DNA from: Aradus depressus
Lineage: Eukaryota; Arthropoda; Insecta; Hemiptera; Aradidae
Assembly (NCBI GenBank): GCA_963662175.1
Contig: OY759216.1
Location: 36,101,087-36,165,086, forward strand
DNA: 64,000 bases
Direction: 5' to 3'
This document shows, one piece after another, positions 55,645 through 64,000 of this stretch. A model generated the notes under the pieces. That model was not told the DNA's origin and did no database searches. It saw only the letters and a list, made by a program, of their open reading frames with translations. Made by a program: the position numbers and the translations under genes. Each line of letters starts with the position of its first letter. The first letter of the stretch is position 1.

Positions 55645-56630
55645 TGAAAAATGTAGTCGATGAAGCACCTGTAAACACAGCTCGAAACATGGCTGGGTCA
55701 GGTACTTTTCTGCCGATTTAAGCAAACCCAGCAAATAGCTCTCACCTACTAAAAATGTATCAAAATTTGTGATTGGTATGAGCAAAACAAATTTATGCAT
55801 TTTCAAAAACATTGAACCAATTTTGAAGAATAATTATTTTTTGAAATTGAAAAATACTTCTTTTAAAAATTTAAATAACTTGCAGTTTTAGCTGCGTTAG
55901 GCAAGCTGCCTACCCTGTCCCACCCTATAAATAATTTTAATGAAGTAAGTTTCCTTTTCTCTCTAAACCTTTCTCTTCTTCAACTAATCATGACTGAAAA
56001 TCAATATGTGCTGCGTCTTACAAGTTTTCTTCTCACTCAAATATCTGATATTTATTTGAGGTTTGCGTGCATTCAGTCTATAAAGCCCTCATGTGTTTTG
56101 GAGATCATATGACAACTGGAGACTTATATGTGCCTCTTATTCCTAGTTTCTAACGTAATCCAAACTCGCTACTCGTAGACTATTTGATCTTCACGAGATT
56201 TCAGCAACAGGTTTACTGGTTCCATGAAATTATTTGGAATGTATATTTCACATCCATTTTGTTCCCTTTTATTTATCAAGGTTGACCAATGATATTACTA
56301 TGAAAGGAGACATCAGGCTTGTGGTCGATAAAATAACTAGTTAAAAAAATATACGTACAATTTAAAACAAATTATATTATTGCCTATGTATACATAGTAT
56401 AATGCTTATATATGAGCTTAAACTAAGTAAAAATAAAACAACAAAAAAACTAAATTTAAATATACAAAATCTATATCATAAGAGAATGATAAATTTTAAG
56501 ATAAAACAAAATATGGCATAACAATATTAATATGGTTAAAATTGTATATAAAAAGAGTGGATGTACAATTTTAACCATAATAATATTGTGAAACCATATT
56601 TTGTTTTATGTTAAAATTTGTATTCTGTTA
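55645..56630. other. no gene seen; small hairpin at 56520-56585
   Basis: An imperfect inverted repeat (AATATTAATATGGTTAAAAT and complement) lies at 56524-56588. Otherwise unrecognised. Confidence 0.45.
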
Positions 56631-56633
56631 CAT

Positions 56634-56785
56634 AGGTTAGTTAGTTATTGTGACTCGAATTAATCAACTAATCTGTCGCACTCCCAATCGATCATTTTAA
56701 TAATCGACTTTCAGAGGTATCTCTAAATCATACTAAATTTCTTGTCGATACATACATTACATCAGTTATTAGAGTTGAGCCCCAC
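56634..56785 (-). repeat. SINE-A tip plus family B fragment
   Basis: AGGTTAGTTAGTTATTGTGA is a SINE-A 3' end. GAATTAATCAACTAATCTGT to CATCAGTTATTAGAGTTGAG is family B. Confidence 0.65.
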
Positions 56786-56799
56786 CTCTGTTGTTACTT

Positions 56800-57035
56800 A
56801 TTTAGTTATTGCGACTCATGCCCGGGCTTTAACTACAAGGTCATATCGCCTACTACCAGAGCACTTTTTCGTCACTCTGGTCTATTTTTGCCTACCTAGT
56901 TTATTCACTTAGGGTAGGGGTCTTTAACGAGTACCTGAGATCGCACAGGCTCAGGATCATAGCTTAACGTCCCATCCGAAGGACGGCGTGCTCAAGGTTT
57001 TTTCACCTCCCAGATAAAAAACCTAAGGGCCTGCA
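56800..57035 (-). repeat. SINE-A, headless, covarying hairpin
   Basis: From TTATTTAGTTATTGCGACTC to GATAAAAAACCTAAGGGCC. The first body hairpin reads AGGTTTTTT / AAAAAACCT here instead of AGTTTATTTTA / TAAAATAAACT, and the pairing is kept. Confidence 0.88.
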
Positions 57036-57037
57036 TG

Positions 57038-57265
57038 ACTTATATCTGATTAGATTTTGGCTGAAATAGGACGAAAATTGAGATCACTTTACTAGGGGGT
57101 ACATTTTGCAAGATACCGCTTATATTTATGACTTAATCAAAATTCTTATCGAGTGAGTTGTAGAGAAAACTGAAAAACACATTTTATTTTAAATACCATT
57201 TTTCGCATATTGTCCTGTTTTCGAGATACATTCTGAAAACCATCCTGAAATGTCGTTTTCCTTTT
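57038..57265 (+). repeat. family C repeat
   Basis: GATTAGATTTTGGCTGAAAT, TTATGACTTAATCAAAATTC and TTTTCGAGATACATTCTGAA. Confidence 0.75.
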
Positions 57266-57317
57266 AATATCTCCCATCAGGATTTCATGTTTCCGATCTA
57301 AGTTCAAAAATCGAATT

Positions 57318-57440
57318 TTCCTCCCCACATAACTCCATATAAAATATATTCAGAGCAATGTACTTATTTTCAATAGGGCAGCCCCACCTTAACTAGCTAA
57401 ACTATAAACACCTAGTATATTTTCCACCCAACATAACCTG
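57318..57440 (+). repeat. single unit of the 80-bp repeat
   Basis: ATATTCAGAGCAATGTACTT and TTTTCAATAGGGCAGCCCCA match the array at 58998-59395. Confidence 0.75.
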
Positions 57441-57468
57441 AATGCTTTCCTCTCTGGAATCGAACATG

Positions 57469-58321
57469 TAGGGTGATGTATAAAAATAATACACACATTA
57501 AAGTAATGAAATTATAAAAATCAAATTTCTTTTTAAACAAATGAGTAAAAAAACAAAACACGGCCATCAGCTGTTTTTTAGTGTGTGTGTAGAGACGAGT
57601 CGAGGCCTGTGTTCTATGGCGGCGGTCTGAGTGAAAATGTAGAGTGGTGTTTTAGGCTTATGTTGAAATGAACTAAATAGAAGTGTATTGTCGGTGAAAC
57701 TGATCTAAAAAGAAGGTACTTTTATTTGTTTATATGTACAGGATATATGCCCATTAATTTTAGAGAATGGCCCAAAATATAAAACAAAAAGATTGAATTA
57801 GTGTTAAGAATTTAGTTGTTAAGATTTTTTTCTTTCAATTTTTGTTTGTTTCAATGTTTGTTTTAATTTTAATTATATAGATTTAAGAAAATAAACCAAA
57901 TATTTGTTCTCGAAAATTTTATTCTATTCATTTGCCCTGTTGGCCCAGTAAGATTATTTGAAAACCTTTGGATTAGATTTAATATTTTTGCAAAATTTAG
58001 AAGACAAGATGACATCTCTTTAGAAATCCAAATGAAAAGTTTGTTAATTGAAATTTTTTTTTAAAATACGTGCACTTTCTTCAAAATTACACGTCTTGAA
58101 CTTTTGATATTTTTTTAGGGCCATTTTCGAAAAACTACTGTAGAAATCAAAATTTAGTAAAAGAAAAGAGATCATATTTCTACAGGAAATGTGGTAATTC
58201 TTATTGTTTATTTGATTATTATTCAATTATTATTGATTATTATTTATATTTTTATTTATTTATCATTTATTTAAGTTTAACACTTAACACTTAAACCCTT
58301 CATCTACAAATTATCACAGTA
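57469..58321. mobile_element. TIR element, TA target (copy 2, inverted)
   Basis: Element 57471-58319 (849 bp), the reverse-oriented relative of 54468-55365. The left tip has decayed to GGGTGATGTA and the right tip is intact (TTATCACAG). TA on both sides. Confidence 0.87.
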
Positions 58322-58324
58322 GGA

Positions 58325-58990
58325 AGCAAGACTTGGTGTAGTTAAGTGTTCAATTTTGATTGCGCCAAAAGACAGACTAAAATTGAAACATGTCGTGTGA
58401 CTTCGACCATCACATTATATGCAAAAGTGCCAGACACGCACTTGACACGCAACTGAAATAACTCGTGACAATCTCCACGACCCTACATATAATTACCAGC
58501 TTACTAATAGCTCGACTGAGAGACATACTATTCTTTATGTCGCCGGCCTCCCCCAATTAAGGACTTTATTAAAACCTAATTTTTATATAGGACAGCTTTA
58601 TTACACAGTATCATTAATTTTAATCTCACACATGAATGTGTTAATTATTTAAAAATTTTAACAGAGTCAATACGCGACTTTTAGGGTGGCCCTAAATTCT
58701 GTGAAAATTTGTTTTGACTCTCATTTTGTCAGAAAAAAAAAAACAAGATGGATTGGGAAACCAAACAAACGAAGGGCAAATATCAAAGGATTCGTCGCGG
58801 ATTTGTTCTTTATTATGCTTTCACTCCCGGTATTTCCTCAAGTGCTTGTGAATATTTTCATAAGAGAAATTTATATAAATGATATGGCTATATCAGGGCT
58901 TTCATATACCAACCACCTTTTAACATATCACTCTCCCTTCCTTAACAAGTGAAGATCAATCCCAACTTTTATATTAGATAATATTAAAGA
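58325..58990. other. no gene recognised
   Basis: The 88-codon frame at 58686-58952 has no domain I recognise and no splice support. Confidence 0.35.
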
Positions 58991-58997
58991 ACTTTAA

Positions 58998-59395
58998 AAC
59001 ATAATCAGAACAGTGTACTTATTTTCAATATTGAAGCCACACTTTTATTATCCCCCCCCCCCCCCCCCCCACATAACTCCCTCTAAAAAATATATTCAGA
59101 GTAGTGTAATTCAATAGGGCAGCCTATGGTTTTTTCCCCCGACATAGCTTCGTCTAAAACATATTCAGAATGGTGTACTTATTTTCAATAGGGCAGCCAC
59201 ACCTACTATATTTTCCTCCCAACATAACTTCGTCTAAAACATATTCAGAGCAGTGTACTTATTTTCAATAGGGCAGCCACACCTACTACATTTTCCTCCC
59301 AACATAACTTCGCCTAAAACATATTCAGAGCAGCGTACTTATTTTCAATAGGGCAGCCACACCTAATATATTTTCCTCTCAACATAACCTGGCTT
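58998..59395 (+). repeat. 80-bp tandem array, about 5 units
   Basis: The block ATATTCAGAN recurs at 59161, 59241 and 59321 (period 80), with two older units to the left (about 59003 and 59083). The first is broken by a C run at 59055-59070. The unit contains TTTTCAATAGGGCAGCC and CCCAACATAACTTCGTCTAA. Confidence 0.88.
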
Positions 59396-59399
59396 GATT

Positions 59400-60185
59400 T
59401 GAATAGGCCACCTGGTTGTTGGATTTATGTTAATTGTATTAGTCAGATGTTAGACTAGATTGTTATTATGCAGATTATTTTGCCATATTCGCCGTTGTCC
59501 ATCGGTTATCCTCCACTGCAGTAAATCGTGTTTCATAGCTTGCCCTTCGTCAGTCCCTCTTCTCCCGCCCCCAGTTTCTTGTTATCTGGAGATGGTCGGT
59601 CCAAGTCATAAATTTTACAAATATTGCTACTGGTAAGATGAAGTTTAACTGTCTACAACCGACTATATTTATAGATGTCTCCAGCACAACTGATTCAGCA
59701 CAACATCCTGTGTAAACCATAGTGTTGAACCTTTACTATATCATAATCTCAACATTCTTGAATGATCCCTGGAAGATGAAATATGTTCACCCGTCTCCAT
59801 GACACTAGTTGCTGCAAAGATTTTTACGTATAGTACCTCTAACTATAACGACATATTGTTTATTTTTATCAATTACATAATCTATTTATTTTCTACATTT
59901 TTTTTTACGGTTCTGAAAAAATCGTTCGTCCTTCTGAGTTGTCTCTGAGGATTAGGTTAGTTTTTTGAAATATAGACCATTAAACATGAACTTTATACAT
60001 AAACTATCGGTTTCTGCATAACATCGTCATATTAACGGCACGAATGTCGGATGCATTTTGGTAGGGCTGGTCTTAGGAATTTGGTACGTACTGGACAAAA
60101 GTTAGGCATTTGGATGCCATAGAATTTTTTTTTTTTTTGGCGGGGGAGGGAGGGATCTTTGGCAAATCTGACGGCAATTTGAAGT
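59400..60185. other. no gene seen
   Basis: Unrecognised. A T run lies at 60126-60139. Confidence 0.4.
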
Positions 60186-60189
60186 TCCA

Positions 60190-60560
60190 AATTTAATAAG
60201 AAACATTTTCTGTAAGGACCAATTTTTCGATAGGACTAATTACTTTCACGAAAATCAAGCAAACGTCTAAGAAAATGGATTTCGGTCTACTCAGACAAAC
60301 GGTTTTCGAAATCTTCTAAACCTGACAGCCTTTGCAAACAATTATTTCAAATAAAATGTACCTTTTAGTTTACTCAACAACTTTTGTTTGAAAAGATTTT
60401 TTATTAAATCGATAGTATATACGGTATCAAAATGCAGTTAGGCCCCGAAGTAAAGTGGTCAAAAATATAGTTCGATTTCAGTTAATCACATCAGTTGGAG
60501 CACTCACAAAGTTCCAATCACAGATATCATTGAGGTAATGGTCAAGTCGAATTCAATTTA
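60190..60560 (-). repeat. family C repeat
   Basis: AAGGACCAATTTTTCGATAG, AAATCAAGCAAACGTCTAAG and GGCCCCGAAGTAAAGTGGTC. Confidence 0.72.
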
Positions 60561-60564
60561 CATC

Positions 60565-62250
60565 TTTTATCGATTACAATACTACATTAGAAGTAAATAT
60601 TAACAATTTCATAAATCGATCCTCACAAAGAAGTCCCGGCTACGCTTTGGGCTAATCTGTAATATTTTCTTCATCTTCTAGGAATACAATTACATTATTT
60701 ATAAAAAGTTTGAACATTAAAAAAAAAATATAGGAAACTAACATATTTCTAAAAATGTCTCTTCACATTTTCCGAACATGGTTAAAAACGAAAAGATGCG
60801 TTCCCTTATATGGGGAAATTCAATTTTCATATTCAGGAAACCTTGGATTTTTAATAATGTTTATTATTAGTAGCTAGATGCAGACTGTTATTACCTCTCT
60901 TCCATAATACCAGTATAATACTGAAGCCATCAAAATATCCCATTTCGGTCTGGATACAATACGAAGATTGCTTCCTCAACTCATTCAGTCAAACCAATAA
61001 TTTAGTTTTATAATTTCCCTTTATATCAGTTTGTTCTTTTTTTTTTTTGTAAAATATTATTTATTAAGACAAAGGAGGGGAGAAAATTCCCAATTTACCT
61101 TTTGTTGGCTATTTTTTCAATATTTATTTTTTTAAAGTAGAAGTGGAGAAACGCTCAGTTAACCGGATAATAATAATAATATTTATTTCCGCTAAACCAT
61201 AACGTGGTAATAGGACACCTACGTAATAAAAATGTACACATTAAAATAACCTATGAATTAAGATATATAATCAATTGGATTATAGATATCTTAGAATTGG
61301 ACGCAAATGTAATGAATAAAAAGTAAAAAATTAAATCATAAAAATTGAATGAATAAATAATAGAAAATAAATGAATTTAAAAATACTAATACTAAACTAA
61401 TAGTTACAGTAGATACTGTTTTTAACTATAATTTAAATTGATATAAACATTTTTCATAATTATTTCTATTTTATAAATGTTCTTACGTCCCTTTCTCAGC
61501 TTCACAAACAGCGAACAACGAACAAACGAACATAATGACAATAAAAAATAATACACTACTTAAAAAAATAAATACCTACATAAACTATTAGAAATAAAAT
61601 AGTAATAAATAATTAATGGAAAATAATGATATCAGTAATAAAAATATTAAACAGAAAGTAATTTCAACAGACTTTATAGGAGGATGGATATCTGTAGAGG
61701 AAATAAAAGTGAAAGTTAAGTATGAAATAACGTTATTGTATATGAAACACGACTTGTATATTATATATCGTATTGAGTAACCTTGTCGTAATCTTACTAG
61801 AAATTTGTGGTAACAAATGAAAATCAACCCAAGTTCTAACTGGGCTGATGAAACAATAAAGTAACAATCTGGAGTGAGAGATTTATAAAAAGAGGAGAAC
61901 TATTCTATAGGATTTTGCTAGCATTAGTAATCAAATGTTTGCTAAGTTGGGAGATACATACTTGTACTTGCCTGTAGAGAGAATAGTCGTTGTAACTAGT
62001 CAGGAATATGTATCTTCTGTTTCACAACTTCCCCCACTCCTACCTCTTATCAGTAACATGTGTCCTCTCCTCACTTCTATCTGCAGGCATGCCTCATTCT
62101 GACGTACTGCAAACCCCCACACATTCTGATTAACGGTTCCCTTCTCTTCTTACAAACTTCACTCCATGCGACTAATGTCATAGGTCTTTCAGACCTATTT
62201 TATAAATCATGTCATTCGCTCAAAGTTACACACACAATAGTGAGTTCAGA
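60565..62250. other. probable unc-4 intron or 5' flank
   Basis: Very AT-rich to about 61850, then less so. A pyrimidine-rich stretch precedes the acceptor at 62264. No further exon was recognised. Confidence 0.45.
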
Positions 62251-62264
62251 TTTGTATTTTTCAG

Positions 62265-62443
62265 ATGGGGACTTGTCAGGAAGTCAGGAGGACCTGTCCA
62301 GTAAACGAAGACGATCTCGAACCAACTTCAACTCGTGGCAGTTGGAAGAGTTGGAGCGAGCCTTCCTTGCCAGTCACTACCCTGATGTCTTCATGAGAGA
62401 AGCTCTCGCACTGCGACTCGACCTCAAGGAGTCACGAGTTGCG
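62265..62443 (+). CDS. unc-4: Unc-4/UNCX homeobox, internal exon
   Basis: This is an internal exon of a paired-class homeodomain transcription factor of the Unc-4/UNCX family, which acts in the nucleus. In flies and nematodes the gene helps set motor neuron identity. The acceptor TTTGTATTTTTCAG ends at 62264 and the donor GTAAGT starts at 62444. The exon begins in phase 1 (completing an Asp codon) and encodes [14 protein letters not shown] and then homeodomain residues 1-46 (62306-62443): [20 protein letters not shown] followed by [20 protein letters not shown] and KESRVA. F8, W11, L16, F20, Y25, P26 and R31 of the fold are present. The recognition-helix WFQNRR must be in the next exon, which is beyond the window, so that intron is over 1.5 kb. 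The split between residues 46 and 47 is a common intron site in this class. Confidence 0.94.
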
Positions 62444-62590
62444 GTAAGTAGACTAGAGCTACTGTAAGATGGGGTAGCGGGAGCCAATAGGGCCGTCGTC
62501 AGACTCCTGGGAAGCTCATGGTTCCTTTATTCGATGCGCCATTTTCCGCTCATTAGAATAACTAGAATATACCTACTTCTGAATTTTACA

Positions 62591-62961
62591 TAGAATAATA
62601 TTGAGGGCGCCGGTAGCTCAGTGGTATGCGTGCTTGCCATCTGAGCTCAAGATCGTGGGTTCGAAACCCGACTGAGGCCCCTAGTTTATTTTATCTGGGA
62701 GGTAAAAAAAACTTAAGCACGCCGTCCTTCGGATGGGACGTTAAGCGATGATCCCGAGCCTGTACGATGTCAGGTACTCGATAAAGACCCCTGCCCTAGG
62801 TGAATAAAAATTTAGGGTAGGCAAAATTTAGGACTCCCACAGTAGAGTCAGACTCAGTCCACCAGAGTGACGAAAGAGCGCTCTGGTAGTAGGCGATATG
62901 ACCTCGTAGTTAAAGCCCGGGAATGAATCATAGGTCCAAAACCTAACCTTAGAATAATATT
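62591..62961 (+). mobile_element. SINE-A, full length, 12-bp TSD
   Basis: Element about 62605-62949, flanked by TAGAATAATATT (62591-62602 and 62950-62961). It lies in the intron right after the unc-4 exon, in the same orientation as the gene. Well-kept A and B boxes (TAGCTCAGTGG, GGGTTCGAAACCC). The tail is AAAACCTAACC. Confidence 0.94.
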
Positions 62962-62969
62962 TTCCGAGC

Positions 62970-63445
62970 TATCCGAAGTATAGGGGAAGTTATGTAATTG
63001 GTTAAAAATTTGATGCGGTGTTTTCAACGGAATTTCCCGTTTTTCGATCTCTAGATTTCAAATATGAAAAACAAATGTCTGTGTGTGTGTCTGTGAACAG
63101 GATCACAATAAAATCAATGTATCGACACGAAATTTTATATTTGAATCCAGAACTCTAAGAAACCTATCGCTTTTCAGTCAAATAGACCAAACGGAAGGGG
63201 GGATTAAGGGGAGGCTTAACTCAAAATAATAACTCCCGATGTAATGAATGTATCGACATTAAATTTCATATTTAAGTCAAAACCGAATGAGGACATAACC
63301 TGTCAAATTTCAGCGATATCAGCCGACGGAAAATGGGGGTTTAGGGGAGGGGGCACAATTCGAATACTGTCGTTGTAACTAGTGATGACTATAATGTATT
63401 TATCGACACAAAATTTAGTATGAGGATTTAGGTGCCCCTATATAC
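62970..63445 (+). repeat. family B repeat, near full length
   Basis: GCTATCCGAAGTATAGGGGA to the GTATGAGGATTTAGGTGCCC block, with three subunits. Confidence 0.82.
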
Positions 63446-63474
63446 TATGTAAGTCAACCATTAAATATAAGCGC

Positions 63475-64000
63475 AAATGAATACATTTTGGCCATTTTCG
63501 CAATAATGGCTATGTGTGTGTGTGTGTGTATGTGATTGAAAAGTTGTGAGCCCTCTACCGCACACAAACGATTGTAGCTATGAACTTGAAATTTGGAATA
63601 AAGAGGTCACATTCTAACCTGTCTCATTAGATTTTGGCCGAAATCGAACGAAAATTGAGACCACTTTCCCCCGGGACCTAACTACATTTTACAAGAAACA
63701 GCCTATGTTTATGACCTAATCAAAAATCTTTTCGAGTAATAGTTGTAGAAAATACTAAAATACATCATTTATATGAAATATGATCTTTTACAGGTCGTCC
63801 GGTTTTCGAGATACATGCCGATAACCATACTGAAATTGTAGTTTTGAAACACATATTTTTAGACATTTCCATGATTTACCCGAAAACGGTTAGTCCTATC
63901 GAAAAATTGGTTCTTACCAAAATTGTTCCTTATAAAATTTCCAATCGTTTATAATCCTCAAATGTGAGGTAGGATTAATATGACAAAAGTTATAGTTCCC
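63475..64000 (+). repeat. family C repeat, runs off the window
   Basis: The longest copy: TGTGTGTGTGTATGTGATTG, TTGAAATTTGGAATAAAGAG, GATTTTGGCCGAAATCGAAC, GTCCGGTTTTCGAGATACAT and CGAAAACGGTTAGTCCTATC. Continues past 64000. Confidence 0.82.

Noticed and set aside
62060..62264. Upstream part of the homeobox frame as coding
   Set aside because: The open frame continues left of the acceptor at 62264, but the sequence there has no Unc-4 similarity and includes the pyrimidine tract; it is intron.

Overview
The window reads as nuclear DNA of an insect or other arthropod. It is AT-rich and gene-poor, and it is crowded with transposable elements and their remains. I cannot name the species. A hemipteran is a loose guess from the style of the repeats. 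The one host gene I can support is a single internal exon at 62265-62443 on the + strand. It encodes homeodomain residues 1-46 of an Unc-4/UNCX protein and has clean splice sites on both sides. The other ~62 kb therefore looks like intron or 5' flank of unc-4.

Layout. 1-8 kb: a broken mariner transposase at the left edge, a 43/49-bp tandem array, fragments of a tRNA-derived SINE (here SINE-A), two copies of a very abundant dispersed repeat (here family B), and a 343-bp near-perfect palindrome (6462-6804). 8-17 kb: a LINE RNase H relic with a SINE-A inserted in it, a non-autonomous Helitron (13403-14081) and two more SINE-A copies with target-site duplications. 17-25 kb: a 152-bp-arm inverted repeat (18777-19102), a LINE 3' end relic, and a 1540-bp terminal-inverted-repeat element (23301-24840) whose core is a 17-copy 41-bp satellite. 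25-36 kb: family B and family C repeats, a Harbinger-like MITE inside an 81-bp tandem array, and a Penelope-like element (PLE; 32149-34882) with an open RT/GIY-YIG frame between inverted arms. 36-48 kb: a second, almost gutted PLE (41156-42143), further PLE-type terminal repeats, and many family B/C pieces. 48-64 kb: a deleted piggyBac with intact ends (47916-48871), a TIR MITE, a pair of ~0.9-kb TIR elements in opposite orientation, an 80-bp tandem array, the unc-4 exon and a full-length SINE-A.

Three themes stand out. (1) Eight or more loci, several inside inverted repeats, share a hammerhead-ribozyme-like core: CTGANGA-like, then T, stem II, GAAA and a short self-complementary stem III. 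This fits the known presence of hammerheads in PLE terminal repeats. (2) Well-preserved SINE-A copies end in CCTAACCTAACCT, which is the arthropod telomere repeat (CCTAA)n. (3) Several insertions can be read exactly because the interrupted host repeat or the target duplication is visible (TA, TTA, TTAA, 11-13 bp). This gives a nested history without an outside reference. All family names, boundaries and ribozyme calls come from reading the sequence by eye. No alignment, database search or folding program was run.
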